Assembly: GCA_949290055.1 (NCBI GenBank)
Contig: CASEQJ010000017.1
Span: 1 to 41,049 of the forward strand
Direction: 5' to 3'
Source of the DNA: an uncultured Olsenella sp.
GTDB lineage: Bacteria > Actinomycetota > Coriobacteriia > Coriobacteriales > Atopobiaceae
DNA: 41,049 nucleotides
The position numbers and the translations under genes were made by a program. Position 1 is the stretch's first letter. Each line of letters opens with the position of its first letter. Positions 33,487-41,049 of this stretch are shown piece by piece. The notes under the pieces are model-generated. The model did no database searches, was not told the origin of the DNA, and saw nothing but the letters and a program-made list of their open reading frames with translations.

Positions 33487-35643
33487 ATGGACCTTATCGC
33501 CACGCTCGCAGACGAGCTCAGCCTCAAGCCGGAGGCCGTCGACGCCGCCGTCAAGCTCATTGACGAAGGCAACACCATTCCCTTCATTGCGCGCTACCGC
33601 AAGGAGGCCACGGGCGGCATGGACGACGTCGCCCTGCGCGCGCTCGACGAGCGCCTCACCTACCTGCGCAACCTTGAGAAGCGCAAGCAGGACGTCCTTC
33701 TCCTCATAGGCGCTCAGGGCAAGCTCACGCCTGAGCTTGAGGCGGAGATTCGCGCCGCTACGCAGCTCCAGCGCGTCGAGGACCTCTACAAGCCCTACCG
33801 CAAGAAGCGCATGACGCGCGCGCAGAAGGCGCGCGAGGTGGGTCTGGAGCCGCTGGCGAACATGATCTTTCTGCAGGTGGCGACCAAGGGCTCCGCGCTC
33901 GACGCGGCTGCGCCCTTCGTGACGCCGGAGGCTGCCGAGGCCGGCTTTGACACGCCGGAGAAGGCGCTCGCCGGCGCCGCCGACATCGTGGCCGAGGTCG
34001 TTGCCGAGAACGCGGAGAACGTCGCCGACCTGCGCGCCTTCACGCAGGCCACGGCCGAGATCGTCTCGGTGGCGGTGGACGCGGGCGAGAAGACCCCCTA
34101 CGAGCCCTACTACGATTACGCCGAGCCCGCGGCCAAGATCCCCAACCACCGCGTGCTCGCGATCGACCGCGGCGAGCGCGAGGAGAAGCTCCGCGTGCGC
34201 GTCCGCGTGGACGAGGCTGCGGCGGTGGCGCGCCTCGGCGCGCGCTGGCCGCGGCGCCAGGGCGTCTTTGCGCCCGTCTTTGAGGCGGCCGTTGCGGACG
34301 GCTACAAGCGCCTCATGGCACCCTCGCTCGAGCGCGAGGTTCGCGCCAAGCTCACCGTGCGCGCCCAGACCGACGCGATCAAGGTCTTTGCCAAGAACCT
34401 CGAGAGCCTGCTCTCGGCCCGCCCCGTGCGCGGCGCCCGCATAATCGCCCTCGACCCGGGCTACCGCACCGGCTGCAAGGTGGCGGTGCTGGACGAGACG
34501 GGCAAGCTGCTCGACCACGGCGTGGTCTATCCCACCAAGCCCCGCCACGACGTCGCGGGCACCAAGCGGGAGCTGGCGCGCCTGGCCGAGAAGTACGCGA
34601 TCAACACCATCGTGATCGGCAACGGCACGGCCAGCCGCGAGACCGAGGCCGTGGTCTCCGAGTTCATTGCCGAGTCCGCGCCGGAGCTGCGCTACACGAT
34701 CGTCAACGAGGCGGGCGCCTCGGTCTACTCGGCCTCCGAGCTCGCGAGCCAGGAGTACCCGGACCTTGACGTCACCACGCGCGGCGCCATGAGCCTGGGC
34801 CGACGCCTGCAGGATCCGCTCGCCGAGCTCGTGAAGATCCCGCCCCAGTCCATAGGCGTGGGCCAGTACCAGCACGACCTCGACCAGACGGAGCTCGCGC
34901 GCACGCTGGGCTACGTGGTTGAGGACGTGGTCAACCGCGTTGGCGTGGACGTCAACACCGCAAGTGCGAGCCTTTTGGGCTACGTCTCCGGCATTACGTC
35001 CGCCGTTGCCAAGAACATAGTTGCCTACCGAGAAGAGCACGGTGCCTTCACCGATCGCCGCGAGCTCAAGAAGGTTCCCCAGCTCGGCCCCAAGGCGTTC
35101 CAGAACGCGGCGGGCTTCCTGCGCATCGCCGGCGGCAAGAACCCGCTCGACGCCACGGCCGTGCACCCGGAGAGCTATGACGTGGCGACGGCGCTGCTCG
35201 AGCGCGCGGGCGTGGGCGCGGACGAGCTCACGCGCGGCGGCGTGTCCGACATCGAGAAGCGCGTGGGCAGCGTGGCCGCGCTCGCGGGCGAGCTGGACTG
35301 CGGCGTGCTCACGCTGATCGACATCGTGGCCGAGCTCAAGAAGCCGGGCCGCGACCCGCGTGACGACGCCCCGGAGCCCGTGTTCAGCCGCGCCGCGCTC
35401 TCGATTGACGACCTCCAGCCCGGCATGGAGCTCACGGGCACCGTGCGCAACGTCGTGGACTTTGGCGCCTTCGTGGACGTGGGCGTGCACCAGGACGGCC
35501 TTGTGCACATATCCAAGCTGGCCAACCGCTTCGTCAAGCACCCGAGCGACGTCGTGGCGGTGGGGGACACCGTGAAGGTCTGGGTCGAGCGCGTGGACCG
35601 CGACCGCGGCAAGATCTCGCTTACCATGGTGCAGGGCAAATAG
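33487..35643 (+). CDS. tex: Tex-family RNA-binding transcription accessory protein
   Basis: A 718-residue protein of Tex type. It opens with the helical Tex N-terminal domain (VKLIDEGNTIPFIARYRKEATGGMDD), followed by the YqgF-like RNase H fold (about 315-430: IIALDPGYRTGCKVAVLD). Helix-hairpin-helix motifs lie at about 490-560 and an S1 RNA-binding domain at about 640-712 (GMELTGTVRNVVDFGAFVDVGVHQDGLVHIS). ATG at 33487 gives the family start; a longer TTG start adds 10 residues without support. It is nucleic-acid-binding; its exact role is not settled in the family. Confidence 0.95.
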   Translation: MDLIATLADELSLKPEAVDAAVKLIDEGNTIPFIARYRKEATGGMDDVALRALDERLTYLRNLEKRKQDVLLLIGAQGKLTPELEAEIRAATQLQRVEDLYKPYRKKRMTRAQKAREVGLEPLANMIFLQVATKGSALDAAAPFVTPEAAEAGFDTPEKALAGAADIVAEVVAENAENVADLRAFTQATAEIVSVAVDAGEKTPYEPYYDYAEPAAKIPNHRVLAIDRGEREEKLRVRVRVDEAAAVARLGARWPRRQGVFAPVFEAAVADGYKRLMAPSLEREVRAKLTVRAQTDAIKVFAKNLESLLSARPVRGARIIALDPGYRTGCKVAVLDETGKLLDHGVVYPTKPRHDVAGTKRELARLAEKYAINTIVIGNGTASRETEAVVSEFIAESAPELRYTIVNEAGASVYSASELASQEYPDLDVTTRGAMSLGRRLQDPLAELVKIPPQSIGVGQYQHDLDQTELARTLGYVVEDVVNRVGVDVNTASASLLGYVSGITSAVAKNIVAYREEHGAFTDRRELKKVPQLGPKAFQNAAGFLRIAGGKNPLDATAVHPESYDVATALLERAGVGADELTRGGVSDIEKRVGSVAALAGELDCGVLTLIDIVAELKKPGRDPRDDAPEPVFSRAALSIDDLQPGMELTGTVRNVVDFGAFVDVGVHQDGLVHISKLANRFVKHPSDVVAVGDTVKVWVERVDRDRGKISLTMVQGK

Positions 35644-35664
35644 ATTGCGGCGCGGGAGGACAGC

Positions 35665-36162
35665 ATGAAACCCATGAGGCGGGCGAGGCGCCAGATTACC
35701 GATCCTGCGGAGGTGCGCGCGCTCGTCGAACGCTGCCGTACCGTGAGGGTCGGCGCGGTCGACGAGGACGGGGTCTTTGTCGTTCCCCTGAGCTTTGGGC
35801 ATGAATGGGTTGAAGGACATCTCGTCCTCTACCTGCACTCCGCCAGCGAGGGGCGTAAGGTCGCGGCCTTCTCGCGTGGGCCGAGGGTCGCGATCGAGAT
35901 GGACGTCGAGCTGGGCGTGATCACGGGGGACTTCGCGTGCGCCTACTCGTTTTCCTATCAGAGCATCATGGGGTCCGGGCTCATTGCTCCCGTGGCCAAT
36001 GTTGCCGAGAAAAGGCACGCGCTGGAACTGATCATGCGTCACATGGCACCCAATGTCCCGCGCGACTCCTCCGGAGAGTTTTCGTTTTCGGATGAGGCGG
36101 TGGAGCGCGTTGCGATTTTCCGGATTGATATCGACGAGCTCGCGGCAAAGCAGCGACTCTAG
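35665..36162 (+). CDS. Pyridoxamine-5'-phosphate-oxidase-fold protein (Pyridox_ox_2, NimA-like)
   Basis: A 165-residue protein with the split-barrel flavin-binding fold: RTVRVGAVDEDGVFVVPLSFG, LYLHSASEGRKVAAFSRGPRVAIEM and FSYQSIMGSG with conserved spacing. NimA-like members bind a flavin and are linked to nitroimidazole reduction. The true substrate is unknown. The ATG follows gggaggaca. It lies 21 nt after tex and 13 nt before the B3/B4 gene, so likely one transcript. Confidence 0.8.
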   Translation: MKPMRRARRQITDPAEVRALVERCRTVRVGAVDEDGVFVVPLSFGHEWVEGHLVLYLHSASEGRKVAAFSRGPRVAIEMDVELGVITGDFACAYSFSYQSIMGSGLIAPVANVAEKRHALELIMRHMAPNVPRDSSGEFSFSDEAVERVAIFRIDIDELAAKQRL

Positions 36163-36175
36163 TGGGGCGGGCGCG

Positions 36176-36871
36176 ATGTTCTTCTCGATAGACGACGAGG
36201 TGTTCCGGAGGCTGCCCGCGCTCTGCGTGGGCGTGGTGCTCGCGGAGGGCGTTGACGACACGGGCGCGCACCCTGCCGTGGACGCGCTCCTCGACGAGGC
36301 GGCCCGCGACGCCGAGCGCCGCCTCGAGGGCGCCCACGCCAGCGAGGACCCGCGCGTCCAGCCCTACCGCGAGGCCTTCCACGAGCTAGGCATGAGCCCC
36401 AGCCGCTATCCCTCCTCGAACATCGCCCTGCTCAGGCGCATCGCCAAGGGCAAGGGTCTCTGGCGCGTGAACCCGGTTGTGGACCTGGGCAACGCCATCT
36501 CCATCAAGTACGGCCTGCCGCTCGGCGCCCATGCGCTGGGCGAGAAGGACGTGCTCGAGCTGCGCTTCTCCCGCCTGGACGACGTCTTCGTGGCGCTGGG
36601 CGAGACGGAGCCGGACGCCACGCTCGCGTCCGGGGAGCTCGTCTACGCGGTGGGCAACCTCGTGCACACGCGGCGCTGGACCTGGCGCCAGAGCGAGAAC
36701 GGCAAGGTGGAGCCCGCGACGGAGCGCGTCGCGTTTCCGATCGACGGCTTCACGGGCGTCAACGAGGACCAGGTCAAAGCCGCGTGCGAGGAGCTCGCGA
36801 CGGTGCTGCGCGACGAGTTTGGCGCGACGGTGCAGACGCTGCTTGCGACTGCGGGCTCTTCTCGCCTGTAG
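36176..36871 (+). CDS. Free-standing B3/B4 (tRNA synthetase-like editing) domain protein
   Basis: A 231-residue protein. The segment VVDLGNAISIKYGLPLGAHALGEKDV and GELVYAVGNLVHTRRWTWRQSENGKV are the B3/B4 fold of phenylalanyl-tRNA synthetase beta. Stand-alone B3/B4 proteins occur in many bacteria and may edit or bind amino acids or tRNA. ATG at 36176 has a poor ribosome site, and the sequence before it is the tail of the previous gene in another frame. The last codons overlap a repeat box variant. Confidence 0.8.
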   Translation: MFFSIDDEVFRRLPALCVGVVLAEGVDDTGAHPAVDALLDEAARDAERRLEGAHASEDPRVQPYREAFHELGMSPSRYPSSNIALLRRIAKGKGLWRVNPVVDLGNAISIKYGLPLGAHALGEKDVLELRFSRLDDVFVALGETEPDATLASGELVYAVGNLVHTRRWTWRQSENGKVEPATERVAFPIDGFTGVNEDQVKAACEELATVLRDEFGATVQTLLATAGSSRL

Positions 36872-37146
36872 GCTGGCCACAATAGGCGAGGTTTTGGGTT
36901 TGGAGCGCCCCCGCGCTCGCCGAAGGGCCGTTTCCCCGGCAAACACTCAGGTATTGGGCAACAGGTTTTATGCGCTAACGCCGAGAAGGACCTCTGGACG
37001 GCAAGTTTGCCGCTTCAGGTCATGTATTGGGCAACAAGCTTGATGCGCTTCTCGGCCGCGCATCAAATCTGTTGCCCAAAACCTCAAAGAGACGCCGGGA
37101 TAGGCAGCGCCCTCGAACGCAGCTCCGCGAGTTACCCAAAACCTCG
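36851..37146. repeat. Second ttgggcaaca repeat cluster
   Basis: The outer perfect 13-bp inverted repeat is cgaggttttgggt (36887-36899) with acccaaaacctcg (37134-37146). Inside lie direct copies ttgggcaaca at 36954-36963 and 37027-37036 and an inverted copy at 37070-37079. A 9-bp stem gccgagaag (36980-36988)/cttctcggc (37048-37056) is also present. A diverged box (minus strand) is at 36851-36865, in the end of the B3/B4 gene. It matches the 15511-15701 element. Confidence 0.88.
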
Positions 37147-37160
37147 AGAAAGGCGCCAGG

Positions 37161-37847
37161 CTAGGCAGTGGCGTTCTCGACCCCCGGCTCCGCAATGAAG
37201 CGCAGCGACAGCAGGAAGAGCGCGCTGATCGCGAGGCAGGCGTACTGGCCAACGAGGTCGATCAGCAGCTTGCAGGCCACGGCTCCCACGCAGAAGGAGA
37301 GAATGAGGCCGGCGTAGCGCTGCGAGCGGTGCAGCTCGTGGCGGTCCCCCTCGAAGAGGCCGTCGTAGAGCGTCTCCCCAAGGGAGCGCAGGTTACCCGT
37401 GCAAAAGACGCTCGCGTAGGCGGACTTGGTGCCAAACTGCCGGAAGTTCTCGTAGGAGACGGCGGCGCAGAACGAAATGGCGACGTTCACCATGAGGTCC
37501 GGCGTCCATGCGGGGAGCAGCGCGATCGCCGCGAAGGCCGCCGCCTCAAAGACGGCGACCCAGCGCTGCATGCGGTGGGTCGCTCTGCCGTGGACGCGCA
37601 CCAGCACGTGGCGCGAGAGCATGACGCCCAGCACGAACGAGAAGATCGAGGCAAGGTAGCGCGCTACGCCGAGCCACGCGCCCTCGGTGAGGTTCATGCA
37701 GAGCAGCACTATGTTGCCGGTCTGGCCGGTGGCGAAGACCTGGCCATGCAGCAGGTAGGAGTAGGCGTCCATGAAGCCGCCCGCGCATATGACGGTGAGG
37801 CCCAGGCGCACGGGGACCTTGGCCTTGATCGCTCTTGTTTCCGACAT
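37161..37847 (-). CDS. DUF1275 (YoaK-like) membrane protein
   Basis: A 228-residue protein with about six TM segments. The family core is GLTVICAGGFMDAYSYLLHGQVFATGQTGNIVLL, and a second GTKSAYASVFCTGNLRSLG appears in the second half. The family is widespread and uncharacterised; some members are predicted transporters. The ATG at 37847 follows aggagg. It diverges from the methyltransferase gene with 81 nt between start codons. Confidence 0.88.
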   Translation of the reverse strand: MSETRAIKAKVPVRLGLTVICAGGFMDAYSYLLHGQVFATGQTGNIVLLCMNLTEGAWLGVARYLASIFSFVLGVMLSRHVLVRVHGRATHRMQRWVAVFEAAAFAAIALLPAWTPDLMVNVAISFCAAVSYENFRQFGTKSAYASVFCTGNLRSLGETLYDGLFEGDRHELHRSQRYAGLILSFCVGAVACKLLIDLVGQYACLAISALFLLSLRFIAEPGVENATA

Positions 37848-37928
37848 GCGCGCCTCCTGCTCGACTCCTCGCCTGCCGCGTGTCATGCTAGACCATAGCG
37901 AGGCCTTGACGCGAGGGAGGCGGCCGTT

Positions 37929-38594
37929 TTGACAAACGAGGCAAATCTCGGGCCCGAGCTGCGGCGCGACGCCGAGGGGCTTGCGCTCGTGGGCGACGGC
38001 ATGGTGCTGCGCGCTGACTTCGCGCGCCTGCTGCCGCGGTTGCGACCGGACCGGCTGGGGCGCGAGCTGCTCGTTCGTGCGGCGCGCGTGCGCGGCGTGG
38101 AGGCGCCGACGGCCGTGGACGCCACGGCGGGGCTCGGCGAGGACTCTCTTTTGCTGGCGGCGGCGGGCTTCACGGTGACCATGTTCGAGAAGGACCCGGT
38201 GATTGCGGCCCTCCTGCGTGACGCGCTCGAACGGGCAGCAAACGAACCGCAGCTCGCAGAGGTCGTCGCGCGCATGGAGCTGGTGGAGGGCGACTCCGTG
38301 GCCGGCCTCTCGCGCCTGGGCTTCTCGCCCGACGTGGTGTTTCTCGACCCCATGTTTCCCGAGCGAACCAAGAGCGCCGCGGTGAAGAAGAAGTTCCAGC
38401 TGCTGCACCACCTCGAGCGACCGTGCGACAACGAGGAGGAGCTGCTGGACGCCGCGCTCGCCGTGCGGCCGCGCAAGATCGTGATAAAGCGGCCGCCCAA
38501 GGGCCCGTGGCTCGCCGGCGCCAAGCCGAGCCACTCGCTCGCCGGAAAGGCCGTTCGCTACGACGTCCTCGTTCCGCCGCCTGCGCCACGCTAG
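37929..38594 (+). CDS. rsmJ: 16S rRNA (guanine1516-N2)-methyltransferase-like protein
   Basis: A 221-residue SAM-dependent methyltransferase. Motif I is VDATAGLGEDSLLLAAAG (63-80), followed by FEKDP at 86-90. The catalytic motif IV is DPMFP at 140-144, with VKKKFQ and IVIKRPPKGP later, all typical of RsmJ. RsmJ methylates G1516 in the small-subunit rRNA. The TTG start at 37929 is 6 nt after gggagg. It precedes a second GMP synthase gene by 36 nt. Confidence 0.85.
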   Translation: MTNEANLGPELRRDAEGLALVGDGMVLRADFARLLPRLRPDRLGRELLVRAARVRGVEAPTAVDATAGLGEDSLLLAAAGFTVTMFEKDPVIAALLRDALERAANEPQLAEVVARMELVEGDSVAGLSRLGFSPDVVFLDPMFPERTKSAAVKKKFQLLHHLERPCDNEEELLDAALAVRPRKIVIKRPPKGPWLAGAKPSHSLAGKAVRYDVLVPPPAPR

Positions 38595-38630
38595 AATTGG
38601 GGCAACGATTCCCCGTTCAAAGGAGCAGGC

Positions 38631-39617
38631 ATGGACCTCCCGAACAAGCGCCCGGACGACATGGCGCGCATTACCACCCCCGACCTCGCGCAGGCCTTCA
38701 TTGAGGAGCAGGTCGAGGCCGTCCGTGCGCAGGTCGGCGACAAGAAGGTCTTGCTGGCCCTCTCCGGCGGCGTGGACTCCTCTGTGGTTGCCGCGCTGCT
38801 GATTAAGGCGATCGGCAAGCAGCTCATTTGCGTGCACGTGAACCACGGTCTCATGCGCAAGGGCGAGTCCGAGCAGGTCGTCGACGTGTTCAAGAACCAG
38901 ATGGACGCCAACCTCGTCTACGTGGACGCCACGGACCGCTTCCTTGACCTGCTTGCCGGCGTGGCCGAGCCCGAGCGCAAGCGCAAGATCATTGGTGCCG
39001 AGTTCATTCGCGTCTTTGAGGAGGAGGCCCGCAAGGTCGCCGACGACGTGGACTTCCTGGCGCAGGGCACCATCTACCCCGACATCGTTGAGTCCGACGG
39101 GGTGAAGGCTCACCACAACGTGGGTGGCCTGCCCGACGACCTGCAGTTTGAGCTTGTGGAGCCCGTGCGCCTGCTCTTCAAGGACGAGGTTCGCGTGGTG
39201 GGCCGCGCCCTGGGGCTGCCCGAGGGCATGGTCGAGCGTCAGCCGTTCCCGGGCCCGGGCCTGGGCGTGCGCTGCCTCGGCGCGATTACGCGCGACCGCC
39301 TGGAGGCGCTGCGCGAGGCCGACGCCATTCTCCGCGAGGAGTTTGCCGAGGCCGGGCTGGTCGGCAAGGTCTGGCAGTACTTCGTCGTGGTGCCCGACAT
39401 GCGCGCGACCGGCGTGCGCGACGGCAAGCGCGCCTACGACTGGCCGGCCATCATCCGCGCCGTCAACACCGTCGACGCCATGACCGCCACGGTGCCCGAG
39501 CTCGACTGGGCGATGCTCAAGAAGATCACCGACCGCATCCTCGCCGAGGTGCCGGGCATCTGCCGCGTGACGTACGATCTGACTCCCAAGCCTGTCGGCA
39601 CGATAGAGTGGGAGTGA
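38631..39617 (+). CDS. GMP synthase-type ATP pyrophosphatase without glutaminase domain
   Basis: A 328-residue protein. It has the GMPS ATP-pyrophosphatase domain (SGGVDSS at 45-51) and full dimerisation domain ending TPKPVGTIEWE, but nothing resembling the class I glutaminase domain. It could use ammonia, or take it from a separate amidotransferase as archaeal two-subunit GMPS do. It shares clear homology with the C-terminal 330 residues of the guaA product yet is well diverged. The ATG follows aaggag. Its last 19 nt equal those of guaA. Confidence 0.93.
   Translation: MDLPNKRPDDMARITTPDLAQAFIEEQVEAVRAQVGDKKVLLALSGGVDSSVVAALLIKAIGKQLICVHVNHGLMRKGESEQVVDVFKNQMDANLVYVDATDRFLDLLAGVAEPERKRKIIGAEFIRVFEEEARKVADDVDFLAQGTIYPDIVESDGVKAHHNVGGLPDDLQFELVEPVRLLFKDEVRVVGRALGLPEGMVERQPFPGPGLGVRCLGAITRDRLEALREADAILREEFAEAGLVGKVWQYFVVVPDMRATGVRDGKRAYDWPAIIRAVNTVDAMTATVPELDWAMLKKITDRILAEVPGICRVTYDLTPKPVGTIEWE
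39599..39617 (+). other. Candidate attachment site at the 3' end of the second GMP synthase gene
   Basis: cacgatagagtgggagtga, identical to 29638-29656. Apparent prophage genes begin within 210 nt to the right. Confidence 0.5.
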
Positions 39618-39826
39618 TTTTCGGGGTCTGACGCTTCGCAACGCCTTCCTTCAAAAGCTAACATTTCCGCAGGTCAAACAAGGGTTTCGTTCGGTTCGGA
39701 CGAATTCGGTTCGGACGAAACCCTTTCTCACAGACAAAAACGCTTAGAACAGGATTTTTTGTGGCAACTTTTGTGGCACCCGCGATGGCGAAGATGAACC
39801 AAGCGGAAAGTTAGAGGAGGCTTGAA
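39618..39826. other. Gap at the prophage edge with repeats and a hairpin
   Basis: No gene. It contains the 15-bp tandem repeat ttcggttcggacgaa (39690-39704 and 39705-39719) inside an 11-bp stem aagggtttcgt/acgaaaccctt (39680-39690, 39715-39725). ttttgtggca occurs twice, 12 nt apart (39757-39766 and 39769-39778), the kind of arm-type repeat found near integrase sites. Confidence 0.7.
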
Positions 39827-40123
39827 ATGGCCGAGGATTGGAAAGATTTGAAAGAAGCCGAAGACTTCGCTTACTTCAGAGCAGAGCTCGTGGAGATGTC
39901 CCCAGAAAGCTATTCCCTGGAGGAAAAGAAGCAGATCCTCGAAGACATGTGGAAAACGTCCTCCGACATCGAGAACAGGATGCGCGAGGACTTCGCGAAG
40001 CTCGACGAGGTGTCCCAGACGAAGCTCCTCGACAGCCTTGGAGCGTCGGGATACCGTGACCGGGATTGGTGGTACCGGATGCTCATGGACGGCCCGAAGC
40101 ACCGCGACAAGCCGACCATCTAG
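39827..40123 (+). CDS. Small acidic hypothetical protein (prophage edge)
   Basis: A 98-residue soluble protein, not recognised. It is predicted to be mostly alpha-helical and acidic, with SLEEKKQILEDMWKTSSDIENRMREDFAKLDEV as the helical core and the tryptophan-rich RDRDWWYRM near the C-terminus. The ATG follows agaggagg with good spacing, which supports it as real. It converges on the lysis genes with a shared terminator between. Confidence 0.65.
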   Translation: MAEDWKDLKEAEDFAYFRAELVEMSPESYSLEEKKQILEDMWKTSSDIENRMREDFAKLDEVSQTKLLDSLGASGYRDRDWWYRMLMDGPKHRDKPTI

Positions 40124-40128
40124 ACGCC

Positions 40129-40164
40129 AGCGCCCCCGCATCCGTCCAACGATGCGGGGGCGCT
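40129..40164. terminator. Bidirectional-type intrinsic terminator
   Basis: A perfect 14-bp stem, agcgcccccgcatc (40129-40142) and complement (40151-40164), with an 8-nt loop between two convergent genes. T tracts are short on either side. Confidence 0.75.
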
Positions 40165-40195
40165 CTTGTGAACACCTTTGAGAAGGCACAGAACG

Positions 40196-40309
40196 TTACG
40201 AATCGATCCTGCCGACAAGCCAGGCAACGGGCACGAGAGGAAGGGCGGCGAACAGAAGAAGCACCGCCAGCGCCACGCCCAGACCCCAGCCGACGTCCTC
40301 CCGCGTCAC
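40196..40309 (-). CDS. Small single-TM protein, holin-like
   Basis: A 37-residue protein with one TM, VALAVLLLFAALPLVPVAWLV. It starts at a GTG that overlaps the endolysin stop (GTGA), so it is translationally coupled. No clear ribosome-binding site. Position beside the amidase suggests a holin or lysis-accessory role; not proven by sequence. Confidence 0.5.
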   Translation of the reverse strand: MTREDVGWGLGVALAVLLLFAALPLVPVAWLVGRIDS

Positions 40310-41049
40310 GACAGCATCTCGTTCACACGGGCCTGCACGGCGTCGTAGAGCGACCCCAGACGGCGCTTTCGCTCGGCGCCGTTGCCGTAGTCGCCGCGGA
40401 TCACCGCACGTGCCAAGGCGTCGACGTCGGCGCCGCCAGACGAGCCTCCCGAGGAGCCCCCGGCTCCCAGCATCTCGTTCACGCGCGCCTGGACCTCCGC
40501 GTAGCGGTCGCCCAGCGCGGCCTTGCGGGCCGTCCCGTTTCCGAACTCGCCCGCGATCACGCGGCGCGCGAGGTCGTCCACGTCGTCGGCCGCCGGAGCC
40601 TGGGCCGCGCCCCCGCCGGAGCCGCCCGCCAGGATGCGGTTCACCTCCGCCTGCACCTCGGAGTAGCGGCTCCCCAGGGCCGCGCGCCGCGCGTCCCCGT
40701 TTCCGAACTCGCCGGCGATGACGCGCCGCGCGAGCTCCGCGACCGTTCCGCTGGGTGCGGAAGTCTCGCCGACGGATGGAATCGTCGCCCCGCTCGTGAT
40801 GCGCGCCTTCAGCGCCGCCCACTTGGACGAGGCCACGTAGGGCGCAGGGCAGAGCTTGCCCGTCACGTCGTAGTGGCGGATGACGCCGGAGGAGCCGATG
40901 CCGTACTTGGCCATGAGCTTCTGCACCAGCCAGGCAAGCTTGGTGATCTCCGTCCCGCTGTAGTCCTCGCCGGCGGAGACCACCTCGATGCCGATCGCCC
41001 GGCAGTTCATGTCCCAGTTGCCCGCGTGCCAGGCGGTGTCGCCCTCGGC
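40306..41049 (-). CDS. N-acetylmuramoyl-L-alanine amidase endolysin with three CW_7 repeats (partial)
   Basis: The right window edge cuts the N-terminus. Residues 1-90 of the visible 247 are the end of an Amidase_2/PGRP-type zinc amidase: AWHAGNWDMNCRAIGIE, then IRHYDVTGKLCPAPYV with zinc-ligand candidates His59 and Cys67. Three CW_7 (Cpl-7-type) wall-binding repeats follow at about 103-140, 157-194 and 209-246, joined by Gly/Ser linkers. Each has the pattern LARxVIxGxxGNGxxRxxxLGxxYxxVQxxVN. This is a typical phage endolysin that would cut peptidoglycan at the host's lysis stage. Confidence 0.9.
   Translation of the reverse strand, partial: AEGDTAWHAGNWDMNCRAIGIEVVSAGEDYSGTEITKLAWLVQKLMAKYGIGSSGVIRHYDVTGKLCPAPYVASSKWAALKARITSGATIPSVGETSAPSGTVAELARRVIAGEFGNGDARRAALGSRYSEVQAEVNRILAGGSGGGAAQAPAADDVDDLARRVIAGEFGNGTARKAALGDRYAEVQARVNEMLGAGGSSGGSSGGADVDALARAVIRGDYGNGAERKRRLGSLYDAVQARVNEMLS

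Noticed and set aside
33367..36261. 964-codon minus-strand open frame opposite tex
   Set aside because: Same cause: codon-bias shadow of a well-recognised gene.
40310..40822. Longer version of the small membrane protein reaching into the endolysin
   Set aside because: The extra part is the endolysin in another frame, giving Gly/Arg-rich low-complexity sequence; only the last 37 codons look real.

Overview
The window reads as chromosomal DNA of a high-GC actinobacterium, most likely class Coriobacteriia (Olsenella/Atopobium-like). This is inferred from gene content and protein character: the S10-spc-alpha ribosomal cluster runs into a fused double-ATPase ecfA, ecfT and truA; S14 is the short zinc type; glycosyltransferases, an LCP protein and a heavy-metal-exporter-like gene follow. 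No rRNA, tRNA or CRISPR array was seen.

Layout. (1) 1-15418: S10-spc-alpha superoperon on the + strand: L3 (3' end only), L4, L23, L2, S19, L22, S3, L16, L29, S17, L14, L24, [487-bp repeat-bearing gap], L5, S14, S8, L6, L18, S5, L30, L15, SecY, Adk, Map, IF-1, L36, S13, S11, S4, RpoA, L17, closed by a strong intrinsic terminator. L2 (rplB) is broken on paper by a perfect 19-bp tandem duplication. (2) 15419-18667: a repeat element, then ecfA-ecfT and truA. (3) 18702-28000: a 10-TM metal exporter-like protein, a degenerate LCP-like membrane protein, three family-2 glycosyltransferases, a multi-cluster 4Fe-4S protein, YchF, and a full LCP (LytR-Cps2A-Psr) protein. Together these suggest assembly and wall attachment of a surface glycopolymer plus housekeeping. 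(4) 28067-32376: guaA, followed by what looks like a 2.7-kb island (DUF2798 membrane protein, AlbA_2/HATPase regulator with a palindromic operator) ending in a short copy of the guaA 3' tail and a terminator. (5) 32426-33190: two tandem paralogous small repeat proteins of unknown function. (6) 33487-37847: tex, a flavin/PNPOx-fold protein, a B3/B4-domain protein, a second repeat cluster, and a DUF1275 membrane protein. (7) 37929-39617: rsmJ-like methyltransferase and a second, glutaminase-less GMP synthase. (8) 39618-41049: apparent edge of a prophage next to the 3' end of that second guaA: a small acidic protein, a holin-like 37-aa membrane protein and an amidase endolysin with three CW_7 repeats, cut by the window end.

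The most notable non-coding signal is a set of five intergenic repeat clusters. Each has a different palindrome followed, always in the same relative orientation, by a box close to gcgagaagaacgcg. The most notable genomic signal is that both GMP synthase genes end in the same 19 nt, a sequence that behaves like an integrase attachment site, with evidence of insertion at both. All functional calls come from reading the sequence; no database search was run.
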